Assembly (NCBI GenBank): GCA_009773635.1
Contig: WSYC01000020.1
Location: 1-64,000 of the forward strand
Direction of reading: 5' to 3'
DNA length: 64,000 bases
DNA from: Beijerinckiaceae bacterium
GTDB taxonomy: Bacteria; Pseudomonadota; Alphaproteobacteria; Rhizobiales; Beijerinckiaceae
The notes under the pieces are model-generated. The model worked only from the letters and a program-made list of their open reading frames with translations, was not told the origin of the DNA and made no database searches. The number at the start of each line of letters is the position of its first letter. Position 1 is the first letter of the stretch. Made by a program: the position numbers and the translations under genes. Shown piece by piece: positions 38,927 to 48,201 of this stretch.

Positions 38927-39742
38927 TTACTTGAGTGATTTCCGCAGATAAGCGCCGACACTATCAACCATCACGACACAGGCGAGGATTGAGAGCAGGA
39001 TAGCGGATACCTGATCGTAGTTCAGGAGCCGGAGCGCCGCGATCAGCTCGAAACCGATGCCGCCCGCGCCGACGATGCCGAGCACGGCCGAAGCCCTGAA
39101 ATGATATTCCCACCGATAGATCGTGACATCGGTGAGTTGCGGCAGCACCTGCGGCAACACGGCATGCACGATAACCTGGATCGGTGTGGCGCCGGCGGCA
39201 CGCGCCGCTTCGAGCGGCTTGGGATCGACGTGCTCGATGGCCTCGGCATAGAATTTTCCGACCATGCCGATGGAATGCAGCGCCAGCGCAAGAACGCCCG
39301 GCAATGCGCCAAAACCGACCGCCGCGACAAACAGAACGCCGAGAATGATCTCCGGCACCGACCGCAGGAAGGCGAGCAGGGTTCGCACCATCCAATATAC
39401 GCCTGGATGCGGGCTGGTGTTGGGGGCAGCCAGCAGGGCAAGCGGCAAGGAAAAGATCACGGCGAGCGCGGTCCCCGCGATCGACATGGCCAGCGTATCC
39501 AGAAGCGGCCGCAGCCATGTCCGCCAGCGCGTGAAATCGGGCGGCACCATTTCGGAGGCCAGCGTGCTGATCGCGGGCCCGCTCTCCAGAAACCGTTTTG
39601 CATCGAAGAAGCCGGTGGCCGCCAGGGCGGCAACACACACCAAGACGATCAGGCCGACAAGTCCCGCCCCACGCAAGGCGGAACGGCTCTGGGCGGCAAG
39701 AATGGCGTCGTATGATCGAGTTCCGGCCATTTTTTCTCTCAC
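38927..39742 (-). CDS. ptxC: Phosphite/phosphonate ABC transporter permease (PhnE family)
   Basis: PhnE-type permease; RSVPEIILGVLFVAAVGFGALPGVLALALHSIGMVGKFYAEAIEHVDPKPLEAARAAGATPIQVI. Confidence 0.88.
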   Translation of the reverse strand: MREKMAGTRSYDAILAAQSRSALRGAGLVGLIVLVCVAALAATGFFDAKRFLESGPAISTLASEMVPPDFTRWRTWLRPLLDTLAMSIAGTALAVIFSLPLALLAAPNTSPHPGVYWMVRTLLAFLRSVPEIILGVLFVAAVGFGALPGVLALALHSIGMVGKFYAEAIEHVDPKPLEAARAAGATPIQVIVHAVLPQVLPQLTDVTIYRWEYHFRASAVLGIVGAGGIGFELIAALRLLNYDQVSAILLSILACVVMVDSVGAYLRKSLK

Positions 39743-40611
39743 AGTTTGGCGATGTCGAGGTCGAGGACCTTCGCCATGTCACGCAGCACGTCATAGTCCT
39801 TGTCCGTGGCCGCCACGATGCCTTCAACACGGAAAAGCTTGAGGATGACCGGATCCTTCAACTCCAGGAACGCCCGCTTGATCGCATCCTTGAGCTCGGG
39901 CTTCAGGTAGCCCTGCATCGTCATCGGGTAGTTCGGGATGGGTTCGGATAGCGCGAGCTGCCGGAGTTTCGTCGGATCGATTCTCTTGGTCTCAACCAGA
40001 ACGCGATAGATGGATTCGGACAGCGCGCCGGCAGGCACCTGCCCAGCGGCGACGGCGCGGGCCACCGCATCGTGCTGGCCAAGATGAACTACCTTGTAAT
40101 CGGTATCGCCGATAAGGCCCCGGTTGGCGAGCAAGGCGCGCGGCGCCAGGTGGCTCGAGGTCGAGGCCCGGTCGCCGAAGGCGAACGGCTTGCCTTTGAC
40201 GTCCATCAGCTCCTTCACCGGGCCGTCAGCGGTAGCGATGAGGATCGACTGGTAGTTAGGTTTGCCTTTTTCGACACCCACACCGAACGGTTCGATCTGC
40301 GGCGCTTTCGACTTGGCCAGCACGTAGGAGAACGGCCCGAAATACCCGACCTCGATCCGTCCGAAGCGCATCGCCTCGATCATCGAGGAATAATCGGTGG
40401 TGACGATGACTTCGACCGGCTTCTTGAGCACCCCCTCAAGATACACTCGGAGCGGCTGGGCGTTCTGAATGATCGTCGCGGCATTCTCATCCGGAAGCAG
40501 TGCGATACGCAGCTTCTCAGGGTCCGTCTTATCGGCGCCAAGCACCGGAGCGGCGAAGGTGTAGAGACCGGTCGCGACCGACGCGACGAGGAAATTGCGA
40601 CGTTGCATCAT
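39739..40611 (-). CDS. ptxB: Phosphite/phosphonate ABC transporter substrate-binding protein (PhnD family)
   Basis: LRIALLPDENAATIIQNAQPLRVYLEGVLKKPVEVIVTTDYSSMIEAMRFGRIEVGYFGPFSYVLA. Confidence 0.88.
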   Translation of the reverse strand: MMQRRNFLVASVATGLYTFAAPVLGADKTDPEKLRIALLPDENAATIIQNAQPLRVYLEGVLKKPVEVIVTTDYSSMIEAMRFGRIEVGYFGPFSYVLAKSKAPQIEPFGVGVEKGKPNYQSILIATADGPVKELMDVKGKPFAFGDRASTSSHLAPRALLANRGLIGDTDYKVVHLGQHDAVARAVAAGQVPAGALSESIYRVLVETKRIDPTKLRQLALSEPIPNYPMTMQGYLKPELKDAIKRAFLELKDPVILKLFRVEGIVAATDKDYDVLRDMAKVLDLDIAKL

Positions 40612-40654
40612 TCATTTTCTCCAACTTGACTGGAATTTGCCGGAAGAATCCGGA

Positions 40655-41413
40655 TCAGGCGGCCTTCGCCAAACTCTGGCGTTCCACTGCGTAAATCTGA
40701 TCGAGCGTGACCGACGCGAGCCGATCCGGCGTGCCTTCGAAGACAATGCGTCCTTGCGAAAGGCCGATGATGTGATCGGCGAATTGTCGCGCGAGATCGA
40801 CTTGATGCAGGCTGACAATTGCAGTGATCCCGTCCTCGCGGCAAATCCGGTGCAGATCTTCAAGAACCTTGATCGACGTCGCAGGATCGAGGCTGGCGAC
40901 CGGCTCATCGGCGAGCATGATCTCCGGCTTCTGGGCCATGGCCCGCGCGATGCCAACGCGTTGCTGTTGACCGCCTGAAAGCTGGTCGGCACGATCGAGC
41001 GCCCTGTCGGCAAGACCCACCCGGTCGAGCGCCTCAAGCGCGAGCAGACGGTCGGCACGCGGCAGCGGCAGCAGGGTGCGCAATGTGCTATGCGCGGCAA
41101 GCCGTCCAGTCAGCACATTGTCGAGCGCAGTGAGGCGGCCGATCAGGTGATGTTGCTGAAAGACCATGCCAGTGCTGCGGCGATGCGCCCTCAACTGCGC
41201 GCGGTCGGCAAAAATCGATCCGCGACCCTCTACGGCAATATCGCCTGATGTCGGCCGCACAAGCCCGTTGATACTGCGCAGCAAAGTCGACTTTCCCGCG
41301 CCGGATGTCCCCAGCAGTACGATGAACTTCCCGCGCTGGAAGGAGGCGCTCGTCGGATGCAACGCGATGACGCCATTGGGATAGGTTACGGTCACATCAT
41401 GGAGCGATATCAT
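40655..41413 (-). CDS. ptxA: Phosphite/phosphonate ABC transporter ATPase (PhnC family)
   Basis: MISLHDVTVTYPNGVIALHPTSASFQRGKFIVLLGTSGAGKSTLLRSINGL; LSGGQQQRVGIARAMAQKP. Confidence 0.88.
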   Translation of the reverse strand: MISLHDVTVTYPNGVIALHPTSASFQRGKFIVLLGTSGAGKSTLLRSINGLVRPTSGDIAVEGRGSIFADRAQLRAHRRSTGMVFQQHHLIGRLTALDNVLTGRLAAHSTLRTLLPLPRADRLLALEALDRVGLADRALDRADQLSGGQQQRVGIARAMAQKPEIMLADEPVASLDPATSIKVLEDLHRICREDGITAIVSLHQVDLARQFADHIIGLSQGRIVFEGTPDRLASVTLDQIYAVERQSLAKAA

Positions 41414-41545
41414 GCCGCGCCTCCAGTCGAACGATGTTCGGATTATCCAAACGATCACATTGATTGTTCGATTTTCGATACGAGGGGACTTTCGAACGAC
41501 CTCGGCAGCCTGCTCTACGGAAGTCACTAGCCGATGCGATGGGGC

Positions 41546-42250
41546 TCAGGCCTGCCCGACCTCAACCCCCATCCCCGCCGCCCGCCATTCGGGGAAACCG
41601 TCTTCCAGCCGGCGAACGGGCAATCCGCGCGCTCGGAGCAGTGCCACAGCCTCGAACGAGAGGACGCAATACGGCCCGCGGCAATAGGCGATGACCTCGT
41701 GCCCTTCCGGCAGATCCGCGAGGCGGGCCTCGAGCTGGTCGAGCGGAATGTTGAGCGCGCCGGGGAGATGCCCGAGCACGAACTCATCCTCGGGGCGAAG
41801 GTCGAGCAAAGTCACACTTTCCGTCCGGAGACGCGCGGCGAGTTCCTCCCGACGGATGGGCTCCATGCTGTCCTTGCCGGCAAAATATGCCCCCACGACT
41901 TCACGCACCTCCGCGAGATTGGCCTCGGCCAATTTCTGCAAGCCCGCGACGGCTTCGAGCACCGGCCCGTCGGCCAGCCGATAGATCACCCGCTTGCCAT
42001 CTCGCCGCGTCGCCACCAGCCCGGCGCGCCGCATCTGCTGGAGGTGCTGCGAGGTGTTGGCGACGCTCTGCCCGATCTTGCCCGCCAGCGCTTCGACTGA
42101 GCGCTCGCCTTGTGCAAGCTGCTCGATCAGCTCCAGCCGATGCGCATGGCCCAGCGCGCGGGCGAGATCGGCGAACTGCTCGAACAGTTGGCGCTTGGGG
42201 CCAGGGCCAGGGATGGGGGCAGGACCCAGCGTGGGAGAAAGGCTTGACAT
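41546..42250 (-). CDS. ArsR-family HTH fused to rhodanese domain
   Basis: ALGHAHRLELIEQLAQGERSVEALAGKIGQSVANTSQHLQQMRRAGLV + LLDLRPEDEFVLGHLPGALNIPLDQL...VIAYCRGPYCVLS. Confidence 0.92.
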   Translation of the reverse strand: MSSLSPTLGPAPIPGPGPKRQLFEQFADLARALGHAHRLELIEQLAQGERSVEALAGKIGQSVANTSQHLQQMRRAGLVATRRDGKRVIYRLADGPVLEAVAGLQKLAEANLAEVREVVGAYFAGKDSMEPIRREELAARLRTESVTLLDLRPEDEFVLGHLPGALNIPLDQLEARLADLPEGHEVIAYCRGPYCVLSFEAVALLRARGLPVRRLEDGFPEWRAAGMGVEVGQA

Positions 42251-42276
42251 CGGCGGCTCTATGTCTTCATTCAATA

Positions 42277-42288
42277 ATTCATTTGAAT
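42277..42288. promoter_or_regulatory. Putative ArsR-type operator in the ArsR-rhodanese / DsrE divergent promoter
   Basis: ATTCATTTGAAT palindrome with further ATTC/GAAT half-sites around it. Confidence 0.5.
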
Positions 42289-42327
42289 AATAACATATCA
42301 TGTTCCGGGATCAAGCGGGAGGCCAAA

Positions 42328-42681
42328 ATGCAGTTCGTGCTGATTTTCAATGATCCGCCCTATGGCTCCGAGCGCGTCTACAACGGGTTGCGCCTCGCCC
42401 ATGCCTTGGCACGCAAAAACCCCGAGACGAAAATCACGGTATTCCTGATGGCAGATGCCGTGCTCGCCGCGCGCGCCCGACAGCAGACCCCGGAAGGGTT
42501 CTACAACATCGAACTCATGCTCAAGCGCGTGGTTTCCGCCGGTGGCACGGTGCTGCTGTGCGGCACTTGCATGGATGCCCGCGGCTTGCCGGAAAGCGGC
42601 ATGATCAAGGGTGCGGCGGGCAGCACCATGGAGGCGCTCGCCGAAGCGACGCTTGCCGCGACCCATATTCTCACCTTCTGA
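42328..42681 (+). CDS. DsrE-family protein
   Basis: QFVLIFNDPPYGSERVYNGLRLAHALARKNPETKITVFLMADAVLAA...VLLCGTCMDARGL. Confidence 0.88.
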   Translation: MQFVLIFNDPPYGSERVYNGLRLAHALARKNPETKITVFLMADAVLAARARQQTPEGFYNIELMLKRVVSAGGTVLLCGTCMDARGLPESGMIKGAAGSTMEALAEATLAATHILTF

Positions 42682-42692
42682 TCGGACCTGAC

Positions 42693-43883
42693 ATGGCTTT
42701 CTTTCCCGTGGTTTTCTCGCCCATGCATCGGCAGGTCGTCCTGCTGTCCGCCGCTCAGGCGCTGTTCCAGACCGTCTCGGTGCTGGTGATGACCGTGGGT
42801 GGGCTTGCAGGCGGGCTGGTCTCATCCGATCCACGGCTTGCGACCGCGCCGATCGCGGCGATGTTCCTTGGCACGGCGCTCGGTACCATGCCCGCCTCGA
42901 ACTGGATGGCGCGCGTCGGGCGGCGAACGGGGTTTCTCGCCGGTGCGGGGCTGGGAGTAATGGGCGGCCTCATCGGCGCAGCAGGGCTTTATCTCGGCTC
43001 CCTGACGATCCTCTGCCTCGGCACGCTGCTGGTTGGCGTCTATCAGGGCTTCGCACAGTTCTATCGTTTCGCAGCCTCGGAAGTGGCGAATGATGCCTTC
43101 CGCCCGCGCGCGATCTCGCTGGTACTCGCCGGCGGCATCGTCGCAGCGCTGATGGGACCGCTGCTCGGGCGCTTGGGCGGCGGACTTCTCCCCGCGCAAT
43201 ATGCCGGCTCGTTCTTGCTGCTGGCCGTGGTTTCCGTGCTCGCCTTTGCCGTGCTGCTCGGCGTGAAGGTGCCGCAGCCAGCCGCTTCGGTTGTCGGCGA
43301 AGGCCGGTCTCTCCGCGCGATCCTCGCGCAGACGCCCTATCTCGTCGCGCTCTTCGGCGCTGCGACCGGCTACGGCGTGATGATCCTGGCGATGACCGCT
43401 ACCCCGCTTGCGATGACGCACCACCACCATGCGCTGGAGGATGCCGCCACGGTCATCCAGCTTCACGTGCTCGGCATGTTTCTGCCGTCCTTCTTCACCG
43501 GCAGCCTGATCGCCCGGTTCGGCGTTCTCAAGGTCATGCTGGCGGGTGTAGCCCTGCTCTCGGTCCATGTGCTGACCACCCTCACCGGGCATGGGTTCTC
43601 GAATTTCGCGACCGCGCTCGTCTTTCTCGGCGTGGGCTGGAACTTCCTCTATGTCGGCGGCACCGCGCTACTGACCACCACCTACACCCCCGCCGAGCGC
43701 GGCCGGGCGCAGGCCTTCAATGACATGATGATTTTCGTGACCGGCCTCGCCGCTTCGCTCGGCGCAGGGCTGATGTTGCGCGCGCTTGGCTGGCAGAGCC
43801 TCAACCTCGTGCTCCTGCCATGGCTCGCGCTCGCGGGGGTGGCGATCGTGTGGCTCGCGATCCGGCGGCATCGGAAAAGCTGA
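42693..43883 (+). CDS. MFS transporter
   Basis: Twelve-TM-like; MARVGRRTGFLAGAGLGVMGGLIGAAGL; follows the DsrE gene. Confidence 0.88.
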   Translation: MAFFPVVFSPMHRQVVLLSAAQALFQTVSVLVMTVGGLAGGLVSSDPRLATAPIAAMFLGTALGTMPASNWMARVGRRTGFLAGAGLGVMGGLIGAAGLYLGSLTILCLGTLLVGVYQGFAQFYRFAASEVANDAFRPRAISLVLAGGIVAALMGPLLGRLGGGLLPAQYAGSFLLLAVVSVLAFAVLLGVKVPQPAASVVGEGRSLRAILAQTPYLVALFGAATGYGVMILAMTATPLAMTHHHHALEDAATVIQLHVLGMFLPSFFTGSLIARFGVLKVMLAGVALLSVHVLTTLTGHGFSNFATALVFLGVGWNFLYVGGTALLTTTYTPAERGRAQAFNDMMIFVTGLAASLGAGLMLRALGWQSLNLVLLPWLALAGVAIVWLAIRRHRKS

Positions 43884-44015
43884 TCGACCACTACCGTGAA
43901 TGAAGGCCGCGCGGGATCCTCACAAACGCGTGAGCGCTGACGAAAGGGGATGCAACTTCCTCCGACACAGTTTAAACATTCAAGAAATAGAATATATTGG
44001 AGAGAGACATTCAAA

Positions 44016-44309
44016 ATGCATGCTGAAGCCCAGCAGGCCGGAAAATCAATCCTTGTCGATATTCGTGCAAGCTGGTGCTCCACCTGCAAGACGCAAGCCC
44101 ACATCATTGACAAGATTTTCGCTGAACCAAAATACAAGGATATCGTGATCTTCGATGTCGATTTCGACAGCCAGAAGGACGTGGTTCGGTCACTGCGCGC
44201 GCAAACCCAGAGCACATTGATCGGCTTCAAGGGCGCGACGGAAACAGGGCGCTCAGTTGGTGACACCGACCCGCTCGCAATTGAAGACCTGATTGAAAAA
44301 GCCCTTTAA
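44016..44309 (+). CDS. Thioredoxin-fold protein (DsbD gamma-like)
   Basis: SILVDIRASWCSTCKTQAHIIDKIF...VIFDVDFDSQKDVVRSL. Confidence 0.83.
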   Translation: MHAEAQQAGKSILVDIRASWCSTCKTQAHIIDKIFAEPKYKDIVIFDVDFDSQKDVVRSLRAQTQSTLIGFKGATETGRSVGDTDPLAIEDLIEKAL

Positions 44310-44326
44310 CCCACGAGCCTGACACA

Positions 44327-45049
44327 ATGGATTTCGGCACGTTGAGTCTTGCTTTTGGCGCTGGTGTTCTCTCGATCCTCTCGCCATGCGTCCTGCCCTT
44401 GCTCCCGATCGTGTTGGGAACGGCATCGGCAGAGCATCGCGCCGGTCCACTTGTTCTGGCTGCGGGCTTGGCGGCCTCGTTCGTAGCAATCGGCGTTTTT
44501 GTGGCCACCATCGGCTTTTCGATCGGTCTTGATACCGACGTGTTTCGTTTGATCGCCGCGATCCTGCTGATTGGCTTTAGCTTCATGCTAGCCATTCCCA
44601 GCCTTCAGCAGCGGTTCGCGCTGGCTGCCGGGCCAATCGGAAGCTGGGTAGAGACCCGGTTCGGCGGCTTCTCAATATCCGGACTGAAGGGGCAATTTGG
44701 TGTTGGGCTGTTGCTGGGTGCCGTCTGGACACCGTGCGTCGGCCCAACCCTTGGTGCCGCGATGGTCCTGGCCTCGCAAGGCAAGAGCCTTTGCGCTGTC
44801 ACACTGACCATGATTGCCTTCGGGATAGGCTCAGCTCTTCCTCTTATCCTGCTGGGCATGCTCTCGCGCAGCGCGCTCCAGACGTGGCGCGGCCGCCTGA
44901 TGGGTGCCGGTTCTGGCATCAAGCTCGCCTTTGCTGCCCTGCTGTTCATCGTCGGCATGTTGATCCTCACCGGTTATGACAAGCGGATCGAGACCACGCT
45001 GATCCAGGCATCGCCGGATTGGCTGACAAACCTCACGACCCGTTTTTGA
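44327..45049 (+). CDS. CcdA/DsbD-family membrane thiol transporter
   Basis: FGAGVLSILSPCVLPLLPIVLG...GAVWTPCVGPTLGAAMVLAS. Confidence 0.9.
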   Translation: MDFGTLSLAFGAGVLSILSPCVLPLLPIVLGTASAEHRAGPLVLAAGLAASFVAIGVFVATIGFSIGLDTDVFRLIAAILLIGFSFMLAIPSLQQRFALAAGPIGSWVETRFGGFSISGLKGQFGVGLLLGAVWTPCVGPTLGAAMVLASQGKSLCAVTLTMIAFGIGSALPLILLGMLSRSALQTWRGRLMGAGSGIKLAFAALLFIVGMLILTGYDKRIETTLIQASPDWLTNLTTRF

Positions 45050-45173
45050 TCGACGAGCCACTTCATTGATCTGGCTGCACGTTGTTGCTCGAGATAAGGG
45101 CCTGTGAAGAATGCTCGTCTAAAAGGACTTGGCAGAAGAACTCTGAACCACGCCAATCCAGGAGTGATAGCCA

Positions 45174-46313
45174 ATGCAGGAGCCCATTCCCCACCGCTTT
45201 GTTGCACTCGATGCATGGCGCGGTGTCGCGGCCCTGCTCGTCGCTCTCTACCGGCTGGAGGCTGACGGATGGCTGCATGGTCTGCCGTTCATCCAGAATG
45301 CATGGCTTTTCGTCGATTTCTTCTTCGTTTTGTCCGGATTCGTGATTGCCTACGCCTATCTCGGAAGGCTGGGGACATCGCGCGAGACGTTTGTTTTCGT
45401 CATGCGGCGCGTTGGTCGTGTCTGGCCGCTGCATGTGGTCCTGCTCGGCATTTTCGTGGCCTTCGAGCTTGTGCGCGGTCTAGCTGGTTTCGTCAAATCG
45501 TCGCCGGCCAGCGTTTTTGTTGATCAGCGGGCACCAATTACCATCCTGTGGGATTTTCTTCTGGTTCAGGCGCTCGGCTTTACCGGTCTCACGCTCTGGA
45601 ACACGCCGGCATGGTCGATCTCGACCGAGTTCTGGACCTATATCGTCTTCGCCCTGCTGTGTTTTGGCGGGCGGCGCTTTGTCGCTTTTGCCGCCGCGAC
45701 ACTGATCCTGGGTGGACTTGTGGTGGTAGGCGCCTTCTCGCCGAAGGGGATGGATACGACATTCGATTTCGGCTTCGCACGATGTCTGGCGGGTTTCTTC
45801 TCCGGCGTTCTCGCTTATTTGGTCTGGCAGACTTGGCTCAGAACCAGAACCATCCCCTTGAAATTCGCGACATTGCTGGAAACCGGAGCCATCGTGGCAG
45901 CTCTCCTGTTCGTCTCATGGGCCGGGCGAACGCAGGCCTCGCTTGCTGCGCCGTTCGTTTTCGCGGGCCTTATTCTCGTTTTCGCATTCCAGAGCGGCCG
46001 GATATCTGCCGTCCTTTCCGGCAAGGCGGGGCACGTACTGGGAGACCTCTCCTACTCCATCTACATGACGGCTCTGCTTGTCAGCTTGCCCTTCAATCGT
46101 GCGCCGGTGCTTGCCGCGAACAGAGCCGGCGTCGAGATCACCCGTGAGCACATCGGGGCTGGCAATCCGCATATGAACTATGATTTCGGGCATTTTCTGC
46201 TGAACGATCTCTACACTCTCCTCTATCTGCTGGCGGTTGTTGCGGTTTCATGGGTGACCTTCCGGTTCATCGAAAAGCCCGGCCGGGCCTGGTTCAACGG
46301 AAAGGTCAGATAG
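45174..46313 (+). CDS. Acyltransferase 3 (OafA/YrhL-like) membrane protein
   Basis: HRFVALDAWRGVAALLVALYR...FFFVLSGFVIAYAY...SISTEFWTYIVFALL. Confidence 0.87.
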   Translation: MQEPIPHRFVALDAWRGVAALLVALYRLEADGWLHGLPFIQNAWLFVDFFFVLSGFVIAYAYLGRLGTSRETFVFVMRRVGRVWPLHVVLLGIFVAFELVRGLAGFVKSSPASVFVDQRAPITILWDFLLVQALGFTGLTLWNTPAWSISTEFWTYIVFALLCFGGRRFVAFAAATLILGGLVVVGAFSPKGMDTTFDFGFARCLAGFFSGVLAYLVWQTWLRTRTIPLKFATLLETGAIVAALLFVSWAGRTQASLAAPFVFAGLILVFAFQSGRISAVLSGKAGHVLGDLSYSIYMTALLVSLPFNRAPVLAANRAGVEITREHIGAGNPHMNYDFGHFLLNDLYTLLYLLAVVAVSWVTFRFIEKPGRAWFNGKVR

Positions 46314-46359
46314 GTCACATCAAGTGTCTGGCTGGCGAGCAGACAGCGGCACACCAACC

Positions 46360-46614
46360 TCACGGCGAAATGCGCGATGACTCACCGTCGAGCAAGCACG
46401 TAGCAGGCTTGTTCCTGTGCCTCAGCCAGAGCAACAGACCGGTCGCGGCGGCGGCAATTCCCGCGATGCAGAGGATTTCGGCGAGGTTCCGGCTCAGGAA
46501 CGTGCCTAACCCTGCGCCACCAAGCCCTGCACCGACGATGAACGGCCAGATGAGTGGCGCGCAGCAGGCCGCGCAGGCGAAGCCGCCGGTAAGGATGATT
46601 GAACGATTCTTCAC
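46360..46614 (-). CDS. Small MerT/MerF-like membrane protein (GTG start)
   Basis: VKNRSIILTGGFACAACCAPLIWPFIVGAGLGGAGLGTFLSRNLAEILCIAGIAAAATGLLLWL; vicinal Cys in TM1; divergent from MerR. Confidence 0.6.
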   Translation of the reverse strand: MKNRSIILTGGFACAACCAPLIWPFIVGAGLGGAGLGTFLSRNLAEILCIAGIAAAATGLLLWLRHRNKPATCLLDGESSRISP

Positions 46615-46646
46615 GGATTGTCTCCTTGATCGTGATCTGGAGACAG

Positions 46647-46677
46647 GCTCTACATCCTCAAGCAACTTGAGGAGCAA
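46647..46677 (-). promoter_or_regulatory. MerR-type promoter/operator, 19-bp spacer
   Basis: Minus strand TTGCTC-N19-TAGAGC with perfect dyad CCTCAAG-TTG-CTTGAGG (46656-46672) in the spacer. Confidence 0.72.
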
Positions 46678-46699
46678 GCGGTGTGATGGGCATGAACGC

Positions 46700-47107
46700 A
46701 TGAGCATGACGATCGGCTTTGTTGCGGAGAAAACCTGCTGTTCGGTCGCGACCATCCGCTATTATGAGGAAAAAGGTCTTCTTGGCCGGATCGGCAGGGC
46801 CGCGAATGGCCGCCGGGCCTATGGTTGGCCGGATATCGGCAGGCTGCGGCTGATCCGCCGTCTGCGCGATCTCGGCTTCGGGATCGATGCCGTCCGGACG
46901 TTGATCGAGGCGATGCATTCGCCTGACAGCGCTGCCTGCCTTGACGTCCGCGATCTCGCTTTGAGCCATATCGATGTCATCCGCGCGAAGCGGGCCGAAC
47001 TTGATGCGCTGGAAGCGATCCTCACCGATCTTGCGGCAAGCTGTTCGGATGCCTGTCGAAACGGCCACTCGCCGGATTGCACGATCATCGAGGCGATCCG
47101 TGCCTGA
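46700..47107 (+). CDS. MerR-family metal-responsive regulator
   Basis: IGFVAEKTCCSVATIRYYEEKGLLG...CSDACRNGHSPDCTII Cys-rich C-terminus. Confidence 0.87.
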   Translation: MSMTIGFVAEKTCCSVATIRYYEEKGLLGRIGRAANGRRAYGWPDIGRLRLIRRLRDLGFGIDAVRTLIEAMHSPDSAACLDVRDLALSHIDVIRAKRAELDALEAILTDLAASCSDACRNGHSPDCTIIEAIRA

Positions 47108-47110
47108 ACG

Positions 47111-47437
47111 CTAAGCCGCACGTGGCCCGAGCAGGATCACCGCTGCCCCAAGGATGCAGATCGCCGCGCCGCTTAGGTCCCAGCGATCCGGCACCACGCC
47201 CTCGACGAAGCGGAGCCAGAGCAGCGACGCCGCGACATAGATGCCGCCATACGCCGCATAGGCGCGCCCGGCGGCCTCGATCGGCACCAATGTCAGCAGC
47301 CAGGCGAAGGTGACAAGGGCCAACACGCCCGGTGTAACCCAGAGCATGGATCGGCCGTTGCGCAGCCAGACCCAGAACGCGAAACACCCGGCAAGTTCGG
47401 TAAAGGCTGCTGCGACGTAGATGATCCAGATTCTCAT
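47111..47437 (-). CDS. YnfA/UPF0060 family membrane protein
   Basis: [44 protein letters not shown]...[24 protein letters not shown]. Confidence 0.9.
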   Translation of the reverse strand: MRIWIIYVAAAFTELAGCFAFWVWLRNGRSMLWVTPGVLALVTFAWLLTLVPIEAAGRAYAAYGGIYVAASLLWLRFVEGVVPDRWDLSGAAICILGAAVILLGPRAA

Positions 47438-47531
47438 GCCCTGAGCATGGCAGGGAAGGCGTAAGGTTCCAAGTATGGTACGCCCATCAGGGTGCGGGCG
47501 AGGCACATAGCCCCGCCCTCCCCGAACTTCC

Positions 47532-48191
47532 TCAGACCATCCGCTTGATCTCGGAATAGTCGCCATTGGTTTTCAGGATGATGGTGACGGTGCCCGGCGA
47601 GCGGTTGCGCCAGAACCAGCCGTGGCTGCCGTCGAAGGCAGCTTCGAGAACGCCTTCTTCAGTCGCGACGCCGCGGCCCTTGTTGTAGCTGGTTTCCTTG
47701 GCTCCGGTGCCTGGCGTGCCATGCATGTCGTAGTTCACAGTGCCGCCTTCAGCACGCCAGACAAACTTGACCTTGGCGCCCTTTTTCATCGTCAGCTTGT
47801 ATTCGACGCCTTCGCCTGGCTTCACCGTGATGACGGTCTCGTCGGTGCGGGAGGCTTGCGCAATTTCGCGCCTCTCCTGCGCCGCTGCCGGGCCGATCAG
47901 GAGATTGCCGAGCATAGTGCCAAGGCTTGACCGCTTTTCAGCCGGCGTGGACTCGCCCGCCTTGGTCTTCTGCCGGTCGGCTTCCGCCTCGGCCGCGAGC
48001 TGCTTCTTGATCTCACCCATTTCGGTGAGCTTGAGCACCCGGCCGATCCCGGTGGGGTCGATGGCGTATTCTGCCGGCAGCACCACGGCGACGAGGATGA
48101 AAGCTGCGGCAATCAGCGCCAGGATCGTCGATTTGAGGAGTTGGGCCGATGTCGGAAGTTCGGCGCGGGTCGGCGTGTCGGAATTGTACAT
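47532..48191 (-). CDS. Transmembrane-anchor protein with C-terminal beta-sandwich-like domain
   Basis: N-terminal TM, ...[31 protein letters not shown]...[29 protein letters not shown]; adjacent to HupE. Confidence 0.65.
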   Translation of the reverse strand: MYNSDTPTRAELPTSAQLLKSTILALIAAAFILVAVVLPAEYAIDPTGIGRVLKLTEMGEIKKQLAAEAEADRQKTKAGESTPAEKRSSLGTMLGNLLIGPAAAQERREIAQASRTDETVITVKPGEGVEYKLTMKKGAKVKFVWRAEGGTVNYDMHGTPGTGAKETSYNKGRGVATEEGVLEAAFDGSHGWFWRNRSPGTVTIILKTNGDYSEIKRMV

Positions 48192-48201
48192 GGGGTGATC
48201 C

